Part shown: positions 11,044 through 22,134 of the stretch, one piece after another
How positions within the stretch are numbered: the first letter of the stretch is position 1
Layout: each line of letters begins with the position of its first letter
Source of the DNA: Dillenia suffruticosa
Lineage: Eukaryota; Streptophyta; Magnoliopsida; Dilleniales; Dilleniaceae
Reading direction: 5' to 3'
NCBI GenBank assembly: GCA_033439265.1
Contig: JAVTVX010000004.1
Location: forward strand, 11,793,701 to 11,857,700
DNA: 64,000 nucleotides
The notes under the pieces: model-generated
Told to the model about the DNA's origin: nothing
Databases searched by the model: none
The model's input: only the letters and a program-made list of their open reading frames with translations
Position numbers and translations under genes: made by a program

Positions 11044-12150
11044 ATGACAATAGAAAACTTCTTTGTTCAGCTCAATGGAAAGAACTATTCAGTTGGAAAC
11101 TTTCAATTTATGATATACATCAAAGGCAAAGGATTGTGGGGTCATATTGATGGGACTTCTGTTGCACCAAATGACAAAACTAGCCTTGCTACATGGGAGA
11201 CAAAGGAAGCTCAAATTATTTTCTGGATTTTGGGATCTCCACACATGGTCAACAATTTGTGCTCCTTTACAACAGCCAAGGAGATGTGAGAATATTTGAA
11301 ACGTATTTACAATGAGAACAACAATACAAAATGTTTTTAGCTGGAGCAGGACATTGCAAATCATAGTAAGATAATCTTACAATTCAAGAATACTATTTTG
11401 GTTTTCTCAATTTATGGATAAAATATTCAGTCATTATATATAATAAAGTACCATGAGAGGATTGTCTGTCCTCAAAAAAGTTTATGATACTAGTCAATGA
11501 GCTCAGTTCATCATGAAATTTAGATTAGAATTTGAGGTTACAAGGGTTGCTTTGTTGAACCGATAGCCAATTCCCTCTTTGGATGTGTGTGTTGAAGAAT
11601 TACTTTGGGAACATTAGCGATTAATCACTCAAGAAGCTAAGGCACAAGACAAACTCACCTTAAAAGCTTTGATAGTTGCTTACGCTGCTCAAGGAAAAGA
11701 AAATGAAGGATATGAAACAGGTCCAATGCTATGCATATAAGGATTTCAGACATATTGTTTAAAATTGTAGCAAAAAATTCTGCACCTACGGTAAACAATG
11801 CAGTCACATTACTAAGGAATGTCCAAACCAAAGCCTTTCATGCAGCGGTTCATTCCTCTTAACTTATAGAGCTAATAGATTAGGGTCCCATGAACGCACC
11901 AAGCACATTGAAGTGAATTATCATTCTATTCGTGAAACTTTTGAGAATCAGGTTATCTTCTTACCACATATTACCTTAGATCTTCAACTGGCTGATCTCC
12001 TTACCAAGGCACTACCTCGGTCTCGTCACCAATTTCTCATAAACAAATTGATACTTCTTGATCAACCGCATCAATTTGAGGGGAGATGTTAGTAGAAGAT
12101 ATTAGTAAAAGATTCAATCAGCAGAACCAATTAAGGAATCAAAATCAAAT
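11044..12150 (+). pseudogene. Copia-3: gag joined to RNase H tail and LTR start
   Basis: Starts MTIENFFVQLNGKNYSVGNF with GKGLWGHIDGT and KEAQIIFWILGS, the same gag family as copia-1. Stops follow from 11287 on. A decayed zinc knuckle (CYAYKDF...CSHITKECP) lies at about 11729-11828. At about 11880 the sequence jumps to the C-terminal end of RNase H (HERTKHIEVNYHSI...LADLLTKALPRS), so protease, integrase and RT have been deleted. A polypurine tract (GAGGGGAGA) precedes an LTR start, TGTTAGTAGAAG, at 12087. Only about 60 bp of LTR is left before another gag copy begins. Confidence 0.75.
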
Positions 12151-12850
12151 TGATTGTGGAGTCATGTTGATGGGACTTCTACTACACTAAATGACAGAAT
12201 TGGCTTTGCTACATGGGAGACAAAGGATGCTCAGATTATTTCTTGGATTCTGGGATCTATTGAACCATAGATGGTCAACAATTTGCTCTCCTTTACAACA
12301 GTCAAGGAAATATGGGAATATTTGAAACGTATTTGCAATCAGGAAACAATGCAAAACATTTTCAGTTGGAGTTGGATATTGCAAATTATAACTAGAGTAA
12401 TCTTTCAATTCAAGAATACTATTCTGGTTTTCTGAATTTATGGACAGAACATTAAGTCATTATATATGATAAAGTCCCATGAGAGGTACTGCCTATCGTC
12501 AAAGAAGTTTATGACACTAGTCAACCGGCTCAGTTTCTCAAGAAAGTTAGACTAGAATTTGAGATTACAAGGGTTGCTCTGCTGAACCGATCCAATATCC
12601 TCTTTGGACGTATGTATTGGAGAATTATTTTGAAAAGAGCAACGATTAATTACTTAAGAAACTATGGCACAAGACAAACTCACCTCAGAGGCTGTGACAA
12701 TTGCTTACGTTGCTCAAGGGAAGAGAAAAGAAAGAGATATGAAACAGATCTAGTACTATTCATGCAAGAATTTTAGGTATATTACTCAAAATTGCAGTCG
12801 AAAATTCTGCAAGTACTGCAAAGAACGTGGTCATATTATTAAGAATGTCC
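12151..12850 (+). pseudogene. Second, directly repeated copia gag fragment
   Basis: A direct repeat of 11131-11830: WGSCXHVDGTST, ATWETKDAQIISWILGSIE, NNLLSFTTVKEIWEYL, VYDTSQPAQFLKKVRLEFEITRVALLNR, and a decayed zinc knuckle (NCSRKFCKYCKERGHI). It starts in mid-gag directly after about 60 bp of LTR and contains stops and frameshifts. The arrangement looks like recombination between related copies rather than a complete element. Confidence 0.75.
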
Positions 12851-14920
12851 TACATGAGTTTCCTTATTGGTCTTGAGATGAATTTTCCCTTGTTTCTTGG
12901 TGTAGAGATGTTGCTAAGTTTCCTTATGAGTTGGGTTTCATGCTTCACGATGGGATTTAAAAGTATTGAAGGATGAACAATTGGTTTCAATGGGGGTTTG
13001 CAACACCAGGATAGCTGGTCGTCACATTTAGTATCAAAGTCCAAGATTTTTTTTTTTGTTTGCGAATTTCTGCATCCAGGTTTTGAGACTAGTAGGATTA
13101 GAATCATTCGATAAAGAGTGGTTAAGTTTATGAGTGTCGTTGTTGAGATATGCATGCATGAGGCATTCAGTTCCCGACCCTTAGCATGGTAAGGAATTAG
13201 TATCAGGGTTAAGGTAATTCTCTGGATGGTTAGAGAATTGAAGATCGGAGTTGTACTTCTCAAGAACATCAGGCTTTGATTTCAGTCCCTTAACAAGCCG
13301 GACAGCTGGGCATGGTGTCAGTGATAGAGGGGTCAGTTCTTCATGGGTTTTGAGGAGGTTATTGTCAACAGATGAGACTATGGTCGGGGAAGTCCATTGA
13401 TTGCCAAAGCTACTCCCTGCGCCCGCATCGTTGACAGATGTTATGTTAATCCTATCAGCGAATGCTTAATCAAAACTGACCAGAATTAAAGGGGAGAAAG
13501 GTAGATAGCACTTAGAGGGGTTAGAAGCAAGGTAAAATCCCGGATCCCAACATCTGTTGAGTTCAAGGACAGTGTTTTGGAAATCAGGAGCTCCAGCTGA
13601 GTGGGATAGAGTGGATAAGGCTCAGGAAGGGACAACCAAGGTGAGTCAAGAACAGTTAGGAGCTGATCTGAGATCAAAGAGGCGACATAGACAGCTCTGG
13701 GTTCATTGGATCAGCTTGACCAGGTGTTGGGAGAGATTCGGAGTTAGCGGGAAGATCAATTATAGAGTCAAAAGACTAAAGAGAAGAACAAAGGCAAAGA
13801 AGGGCAGACTTGTGTATTGAAGATCACATGACACTTTCTCTTTTGATGTGCGAGGGCTACATGATCCGGGTTCCACACATTCGTACACATCATCTTCATT
13901 TATCATGTATACTCAGAGTGACTCTGAGACCTTTAGAGATGTGTCGTGGGTTGCCACTCCATTAGGCAAAGAGATTCTGGTATCAGTGAACCATTTAAGT
14001 TTGTATTGGGTGCTTCCAGGTTGACTCTAGAATTAGTGATGTTGTTGGGTTGTCGGGTGCATATGACTTCGGTATTATTGGTTGGTTGACTACCAGCTAC
14101 ATTGTGGTGGACTGCTCAGTTTGTTGTCAACTTCAGATCAGCAGCTGATGCTGGTTTGGGTATAAGTTATCAATGTTCAATGTTTTATTTTGTTGGGACA
14201 CTCAGCATGGTTGAGGTGATGTGAGATATGGGTTTATATGATCAAAGACTGAACCCCAGGTAGTTGAAGAGTCGAGGACATGCTGTTTCTCAAATGAGAA
14301 TCCAGATGATTCCCTAGGATTACCAGTAGCATGAGTGGTCTAGTGAGTACATTGGTTTGTTGAGCACCACCCACCCTTTTCCTGGATGATTGATAAAGTA
14401 TGAGCTCTAATTTAATGAAATACTTACTAGACTCCTATCAAATCGAATCCAGTTTGGTGAGTTTGCTGGTTGATAGAATTGTCAAATAGAGTTTCACATG
14501 AATCAGTCTTCCTTCGCTTAGGGAGGTACAAGAGAGAGAAACATGAGTTTCTTGTTAGGTCAGTAGTGATCGAGAACCCAATTTCCAACTATAAGAGGAC
14601 CAAATCATTCAAAGAAGGATGTGATACCTGGATCACAGAGGAGGCCCCACATGCACGACCACATTAGTTTATTGTATTAGTGTGTGTTTTTTCTTGTTTG
14701 CTTGTGTAATATATATGCCTGTGCATGCTAATATTTAGCCATGCCCTAGAGTTGGAACTACCACCTAGAGTTTGGTTAGAGGCTTAAGACGTAGTCAGTC
14801 AAGCCGTCAGATTAGTAAGCAAGGGAAAGATCGGTGATTAAGGATAGGAATTAGGGTTTATAATGGTGGTACCCTCCCGTTATATATGGCAATCGAACCC
14901 ATAATCACCTAAAGGATTTA
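12851..14920. other. Unclassified repeat-like sequence with a decayed minus-strand frame
   Basis: No family was recognised. On the minus strand, about 13400-12870 keeps a long, nearly open frame (for example NNLLKTHEELTPLSLTPCP) that looks like degraded coding sequence, possibly a retroelement ORF. A part at 12871-12998 is similar to 15613-15697. Near 14612 a TGTGATACCTGG string could be an LTR start, but no partner was seen. Base composition is less AT-rich than the neighbours. Confidence 0.35.
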
Positions 14921-15351
14921 GTGCCTGTTTGGTAGCTCCTTCTAAGGAGAAAATCTACAAATTTTTTTAAAATTTTTTTTTAAAAAAAGTTTTTTTTTCA
15001 AAAAAAAGAAAAGAGTTTTTTTTTTCAAAAAAAAAAATAAAAAGTAGCTTTTAAGTAATTTATCCTTTTTTTAATACTTCTAACTTTTTCAAAAATTTAT
15101 ATTTTTTTATTCTATTTATATCCTCACATGATTGTTTTTATTCTATTTATCTTCATTTAAATGATACAAATTTTCAAATATATCCATTAATTTTTAACTT
15201 TTAACTTTATTTCAAGAGTAAAAAATTAACTACTTTATTTCAAAAAAAAAAAAAAACCAAACAACTTTTAATTTTTTTTAAAAAATAATTAATTTTTACT
15301 TCCCTTGAAATGAGAAAATAAATCAAAAAAAAAACTCTACCAAACGGGCGC
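14921..15351. mobile_element. Tourist-like MITE (PIF/Harbinger type)
   Basis: A 431-bp non-coding element with inverted ends GTGCCTGTTTGGTAG (14921-14935) and, read inward on the other strand, GCGCCCGTTTGGTAG (15351-15337): 13 of 15 bases match. A TTA trinucleotide directly flanks both sides (14918-14920 and 15352-15354), as expected for PIF/Harbinger. The interior is A and T homopolymers. Ends of this style also occur in hAT MITEs, so the superfamily is less sure than the element itself. Confidence 0.7.
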
Positions 15352-17569
15352 TTAGTGGAGAACTTAATACTTTTTATGCAAAGCATACCACCGTTTGAAG
15401 CATCTCTCTCTTCCTTCTTTTTCACCTTCCTATTTCATTCGCGTTTTCCATACCACCTTCACTAAAAACCATTACCAAGATCACAAAACCTTCGTCAAGC
15501 CGTATCAGTATATAACCTACACCTAGCCTCTAGGAGTGTCAAGGAGTTTAAACTCAAGGAAACAAGCTTCAAGTCAAGAGAGGAGCTTGAGGAGGTAAGT
15601 TGTTATAGTATGGTCTTGAGATGCATTCTCTATTGTTTGTTGATGTAAAGATGTTGCTATGTAGGAAAGCAATGAAGGTTGAACAATTGGTTTGTCCACA
15701 AGTCCGGGATTGATTATTTGAAACAGATTCAAGTTGAAAGAGAGCAATGAAAAGTCACCAGCAAAAGGTTTCATTAATGCCCGTGCTTTCATTTTTTCTG
15801 ACATATGGCTAGAAGTCTTACACATTTGGGAGCAGACTATAATTTGATAGGTGCAAGAATTGACGATGGTCCTGTAATATTCTATCAAATTTGCATTTTT
15901 TTTTCGAAGTTTTACTCGAAATAGCTCATCTGGCAGTACAGAACATTATTTATTTTTCTTAGCCTTTTTGTTTTTGGTGTCCGCAGAAAAAGAGAATTTT
16001 GCAAATCTTAGAATATTGTATAGAAATTTCCTAAATAATTTTGTTTTGCAATGAGAATCTGTTTCTTATGCCTAACTGCATTATTTCATATCAAAATTTG
16101 ATCAAATTTGATATAAATGTTGTATATTTAATCGTCGAACTTTATACGGAGAGATCATTGAACTCCATTAATATGAAATTACATATTGAATATAATAATT
16201 GATAAATAAATGCTATTCACTATATAAATGAAGAAATATTCATCATTAGAAGAACTTTGTTTGTGGTTCCATTGCACCATATGACAAGGTAGAGCTAACA
16301 CCCCAACAGAGAGATATATAAAATATTTTCCCTGTTTTAGTTGAGTTTGATAAAATTTTCATTTAATGACTTAGATGTTTTCAAGCTTTTCAATTAAGAT
16401 TTTAGAGAGTTTCATTCGGTAGTTAATGATCATAATTTTGATTCTATATTTTATTGCACTAAGTATGCCCATCATCCATATTTATCCTAATTACTCTAAC
16501 AAATATGAAGCGATGTTGATGCTTTGTGATTTGTACTCGAGATTAGTTGTTGGGATGTTTATTGTTGAACTTTAAAACCTAAAGAGATCTCATCATGCCT
16601 CAGCCTGCTTGCCAAATGACACTGGTTGAGTTCATTAACATCTTGCCGTTCACCGTTTAACCCCCGGTGCTCTTGTGCCATTAAACCGGTGGCTCTGGAA
16701 ATTATGATATCCCGCATATTTTCAACTAATTTTTATCCCAAAATATTCACGTAATCAATAACAACAAAAAAACATCAACGAATAATCGATTTAATAGATA
16801 AATGTGTTAAATTTTTTAAGTAAGTTTTGAATTCAAAATTTGAAAATTAAAAAATGTATGTTAGGAAAGTTTATCTTTAAATTAGATTCGACAGTATTCA
16901 AATCTAATTAATTGAAATATAGATCTAAATACCGATTAATCCAATAAAATAATAATAATAATAAAAGTCACCCTCCCCCATTTGACACACACGATGAATT
17001 TTTTTCTTCTGTTTTATTTTATTTTTGTATTCGAGTAGAGGATATTGTCCCATTATTCCCTTCTTTTTTTTGGGGGGGGGGGATATCGGATCAAAAACAT
17101 GTTAAGAGCTACTCCAGCTCTTGATCATGGGAGGCATAAGCAAGATACACTTCAGTATCCTATAACTGATCAGGGAAATGGTCACAAGGCCCTATTTTTT
17201 CCTCTTTTTTTTTCTTGTTTGCCGATAAAAAGCAATATTGCTCAGAGAATTAGAGGACAAAATATCCTCCGAAGAGGGAATGCAAAATCAGAAGTAAATG
17301 ATAATAAGTTCTAAGCTAATTAAAGAAACAAACATTCCCCTTTAACCAGATACAATGAAATTTGATCACAGCTTGTAGCATTAATCTATGATAGCTTTCT
17401 TATTGTTTACTTTGGTTCAATCCAAAATTTATATCAAGATCTAGTGCCTAATGCCAAGTGAACCGGGTGGGACCTTCATTTTTTCAGCCTGATTGTACAA
17501 CCATAATGCTCCAGAAGGGGGAACAAAAATAAATTTAGGAAAGACATGCTCATACATTAAACCCTATAT
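15352..17569. other. Intergenic, mostly AT-rich, no supported gene
   Basis: Contains the 15613-15697 relative of 12871-12998 and otherwise no recognisable coding sequence. A G-run (17072-17082) and T-runs flank an open frame at 17045-17314 that has no known motif. The last part is the 3' flank of the minus-strand gene that ends at 17570. Confidence 0.5.
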
Positions 17570-20500
17570 CTAGACAATTTTCAGTTCTTTGAGCCATGTT
17601 GTATGTAAGGGACACGGATCTGGCTTCCCTTCAGCAAGTGCCTTCTCAGAGAGGGAGTAGAACCAACCATTCCTCCACTTGAACTGTAAACATTAGTTAG
17701 TGTTAATTACAAGTATTTCATAGGACTGACAACCAAACCATAAGGAACACCAAGTTAAATGCTTATGCCTTCAGCTTTTACCTCTTTTACTGCAGTTGGA
17801 AAGTGGGCAACAGCCCTAGAATAAGCACATAATCTATCTTCCACAGCTCCCTCAAATTCTAACCCTCGCTCAGCTGCTGCTGCTGAAGCAAGTTCTTTAA
17901 TGAGGCTAGATACCTGCAAACAAGCAGTCAACATGTAGGCATTCTCATTCACTTCCTATAAACTAATAGAATACCAAGATTAGCACAGCTGTGAAGAGTC
18001 TTAAATCAAGCCTCACACACCAATCCATCCTGGCCTCTGTAAGGGGCTGTGTCCACGATCCTAAATGGAAGGATCTGAAAATTTATGTATAACCAAAACA
18101 ACATACTTTGACTGGATATACTTAATATTAGTATTTTCCAGTTGTTCCCAATGGAGAAGATGGCCACCTTCACGGCAAGCTTTTCACTCTCCAATGGAGG
18201 TCTTTCAAACCGAACAGAGATGATGTAAAACACATATAGTAGTTTTCAATATTTAGGGTTTTAGAGTTTGAAATATTTCTATAATTGATTTATTCTTCTG
18301 GATTAGTATTCTAGTCTGATTACATATTCCAAGCATGTTGGGATTAGTGGCTCACAAATAAAGGCCCTAAGATTTATTTTGATAGTTACTGAAATAAGAA
18401 AAATTGAAGAAATGAAGCCAATATGGGGTGATGTAGGACATTTTGCATAATAAGTTGATGCCTGGTTGCTTCTTATAGTTTTCGCTCCTCTTTGGTTCTC
18501 TCTCTCCCCTTGACCCCTCTCTTGGTTCTATCTTCCCTGTGATTAACTAGTTCCCCTCAAGTTTATCTTCTCTCTTCCTTGTTCATCCTTTTCCTGGTTT
18601 TCCCTGTCCCCATCCCAAAAATCTAGATTGCTGCAGCATTGGAGGTTTAAGATTCACAGCCAGATAACAATTTGCCATAGAAACATCATGAATCTGAATA
18701 GGCAGGACTCTTACAAACTTGAATACAAATTTTATCATCTGAATGCTTCGATCTGTTCTAAAGCTTGTGCTTTTGCTCCATTCCTTAACCTATCTCGTTA
18801 ATGCTTGCTCTTTTCTTTCAAGATTATTGTTTCTGTGGGAACACCAAATTAGAAACCCAATTTCTGAAATATCATGTTTTAGGTAGAGGGTTTCAAACAG
18901 GGTACATATGAGATTAGAGGAATCAAACAGCACTAGCAGCATAGAATGATTAGACTACCTTAGGCATCATTTGTAGAATATTATAGGTATACAAATCTTT
19001 AGTACTGCTTGATTCTAAATACAAGTAGGGTCTAATAGCTAAGCGTGATATAAACTCTAAACCTTGGGCCTCATTTGGATCATGGAATGGATAATTTTGA
19101 ATTATAGAACACATCCTCAAAATATTATACTTGTACTATTTGTCCAAGGATAATATCCTGGTGGTCAGTGAATCTTCGAAAAACTTTAAGAACTAACAGG
19201 CCAAAACTAAAAGTAACTAAAACAATTTATTTCTCAAGTCCCAAGATTTATGTGTCTCACCTCACAACTCTAGGAACACACAGCTAATGCAAATGCCAGT
19301 TTGTCCTGGCAGGCACAGTTGAGTTTGTTGGGACTATTAGTCCAATCACTAATCAAAATGAGGCAAGGAGAACATAGAAACAGCGAAATCCTTGAATTTT
19401 AGATTAAAAAAAATTATTGCTTCCAACTCTTTTAGGTCTAGGCTTATTATACTTGACACTTCAAAGAGATCGCACGAACATTTTAACTTTCTCTCCGATG
19501 AAGAAAGAGAGATAAGAAGTCTGCATCTAAGTATTTAAAAAAAAAAAAAGTCTCATTTTCATACAATAATATAAGCATGGTCACTGAGCTCATGGAAGAA
19601 CTAAATGCTATATGTTCAAACTGTAGTTAAAGTGCCACAATTCCAAACCATCACATGTATCCCTAACCAAATGGCACTATTCTATGTGATTTTGGCACGT
19701 GCAGTAAACCACTTATAAGCTAGAAAGCTAATCTTAATTGTGCTGCTGATTAGCAGCTATATTATTACTTTTAAATGAGTAACAGCGATTTGACTAGCTC
19801 ATTTTTTTGTTCTTTCTCCTTTTTCCGTGAGTGGTTTCTCTGATTCAAAGCAAATGCAAATCCTAAGGAATCATAAATTCTTACAGGCATTCGAAGCAGC
19901 AGCAGGTTCTATCAATTCCTGTTTTTCTAACAATGGTTTAGTAAGAAAATGCAACCAAAAAAACCAACAAATCAATCTTGGATGTAATAGTAGAAATGGG
20001 GAACTTCACCTCAGAGCGATATTCTTTCTCTACATCACCAACAGTTGCTCCAGGGTGGCGGGCACCGACAAGCATAAAAGCTGAAATCCATATCAGCTTT
20101 TCTAACATCTGCTTCTCAAAGGCTTTCTTCTCCAGAACCCAAATGATAATTCCCAGAAACTGTCTCAATTTAATGAATTAATGGAAAATAGAAAGGCTTA
20201 AAATATTTTTTAAGCCTAAGCCTATTTCTACTGTTACACAGGTGCTTACTGATAGCAGGCATTATCATTTTCCACAAGATTATTTTAACAACATATGAGA
20301 GATATTTAAATCCATTGCCACCATTTTGCGACTGTACCAAAGGCTTAGGTTTGACGTAAAGGCTCCACCATACCTTGCAAGACAAACCTCCAGCATGCAA
20401 TCTTGCAGCAACTGCAGATGCCCATTTCCCATAGGCTGCTGTGAGTCCCTCTGGGTTAGTGTCAGTTTTGCCATCAGCGGGAGGTTCTCCAAGCTTTGAT

Positions 20501-21207
20501 ACTGCAAAATAAGCCAAGACTTGGTCTGCATTGCTGAGACCTTTACTCTCAAGCCATGGATCCAGCATTCTGTTCTGGAGAAAACCAGATCTGCTCCAAT
20601 ATTAAGGAATGAAGAAATAAAGAGAAGACCCCACATGTAGTATTTGCAATTTAGTTGATGAGTTTAAATCATCAAATGAATTCTATGTAGCTCTCTAGCT
20701 GGGCCTTTGTAAGTTAGTCCGACTGAGCATCTCAAACATCAATGGCAGATGGATAGATTACAATTAAAACAAATATTTTTACAACTTCCATGCGCATGCC
20801 CATTAGGGATTTAATCAATAACTCTTAATTTGCCCTAAAGAAAATTGGAGAGAGGAATTTAATTGATTAGCTAATCAATTAAGAAAACAACATGAAATAG
20901 TAACAGCAATCATGAAGATAGAGATGTTGGTAGGAACGAACGAACCCTTCCAGCGAGACTGAGGAGTGGATTGGAGAACCGATTCGAGATCATCATTGCG
21001 AGTGCAGACAAAAATGGGACCCGAGAAATCAAGAGGCACTGCTTCCCCTCTCTTCACTAACACATATTCGCCATTGCCCATGTCCAGAAGAGCTCTCCCT
21101 ACACGTCCTCCTCCAACTATCACTGCCGGAGGAATCACTTTCACTTTGTCCCCTGCCATAGCCACTGAAGATGCCCTAACTACTCTCAATCTCAATCTCA
21201 ATCTCAA
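17570..21207 (-). CDS. Ketopantoate-reductase-like NAD(P)-binding protein, with a frameshift
   Basis: Five exons on the minus strand: 21207-20946, 20590-20374, about 20159 (or 20138)-20010, 17913-17782 and 17683-17570 (stop TAG). Exon 1 has an Arg-rich start, then the Rossmann motif VIVGGGRVGRALLDMG and IFVCTRNDDLESVL, as in ApbA/PanE-like reductases. Later exons carry MLDPWLESKGLSNADQV, KQMLEKLIWISAFMLVGARH, CAYSRAVAHFPTAVKE and NGWFYSLSEKALAEGKPDP. This matches an uncharacterised plant family of roughly 280-290 residues; its substrate is unknown. Exons 1 plus 2 total 479 nt, one short of a multiple of three. The frame slips between DLVF and the QN-MLDPW block near 20575-20584, so the gene as written is frameshifted. 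Exon 3 also lacks AG where the conserved reading (VLEKKAFEKQ) would begin. Either a recent pseudogene or assembly errors. A second methionine (MAGDKVKV) is an alternative start. Confidence 0.78.
17914..20009 (-). other. Intron 3 of the reductase-like gene
   Basis: A 2.1-kb intron. A minus-strand open frame at 18006-18233 contains FRIVDTAPYRGQDGL, which looks protein-like but does not belong to the family reading and does not fit between exons 3 and 4. Otherwise AT-rich with no recognised element. Confidence 0.6.
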
Positions 21208-21231
21208 CCATTAGGCAAATCTAATTTTAAT

Positions 21232-21412
21232 GTCTCAACCACTGTTCAGTTTGAGCCTATATTTGTCTCAATCTCAGAATTTGGGTTTGGGTTCATTGGT
21301 TTCATACCTTGGATTAATCATTAAAATTATGATTCTGCAAATTCTGAGAGATGATGAACCCCTAAATCCTTTGTAATCACAATATAGGCTCAAACTGAAC
21401 AGTGGTTGAGAC
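21232..21412. repeat. Perfect 32-bp inverted repeat in a promoter region
   Basis: Arms at 21232-21263 and 21381-21412 are exact reverse complements over 32 bases (core ACTGTTCAGTTTGAGCCTAT), with a 117-bp spacer. It begins 25 bp upstream of the reductase-like gene's start codon. It may be a tiny MITE or a local inverted duplication; no clear target-site duplication was seen. Confidence 0.85.
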
Positions 21413-22134
21413 GACATACAATGAACCAAAATAGATGTTCGATTCTGCAGGGCAGAAAATAAAGGGACTTTACACAAACACTGGTCTAGTACAAAGCAAA
21501 ATAAGTTTCTTTTGCTCCGGACCCAAAAATAGATTCACTTCAACAGGAACATTTTTTTTTTCATTAAGAAATAGGTTAAAAAAAGTGCTTATACTGTACT
21601 ATAAAGTTCCAGCTTGGTACCTGGTCCTGCACCGTGAAACAACTCTGTGTTTCTATTTTAACCAATGTTGCCAATAAAAGCAGAAGTGGGAAGACATATA
21701 CAACCGGTCATTCACCCAGAACACATGAAACCTTAATGTCACAGAGGGTACAATCCAAGAAGCTTGTTATTGTTGACTTGCAACTTGACCGCTTATCAAC
21801 CACATTACCACTCCAGAGCACCCCAGCCCCATATTATCTCTTCCTGAATAACCTGGTGGCATAAGAAAGACTTGTTATTCATAACAAACCCTAATGTATC
21901 AAAATACTAGAGTCCTAAGCACTTAGGATATACCCACGTAGCCTATCAGAATGCAGCAAGGCTACGAACTTAAGACCAGTGAAAAAACCAAGGGCACAAA
22001 GTACTAACGACTAATGAATCACAGATATATTCCTCATCAAGTGAATAACAGCAGGAAGAAGCAAAATGGTGGCTCAGATATTCATAATAGAAAGGCCATA
22101 ACAGATTGTACCTGCTCAAAATAAGTTTCTCCAA
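21413..22134. other. Intergenic between NDC80 3' end and reductase-like gene 5' end
   Basis: Both neighbours are on the minus strand, so this holds the NDC80 3' UTR and terminator region and the upstream part of the next promoter. No further feature was recognised. Confidence 0.5.

Noticed and set aside
13557-13820. 87-codon open frame on the plus strand
   Set aside because: The better coding-like signal in this stretch is on the minus strand; no domain recognised in either.
18006-18233. Possible extra exon (FRIVDTAPYRGQDGL) in the reductase-like gene
   Set aside because: Exon 3 (EKEYRSE) joins directly to exon 4 (VSSLIKEL) in phase and in the recalled family; the open frame carries unrelated residues.
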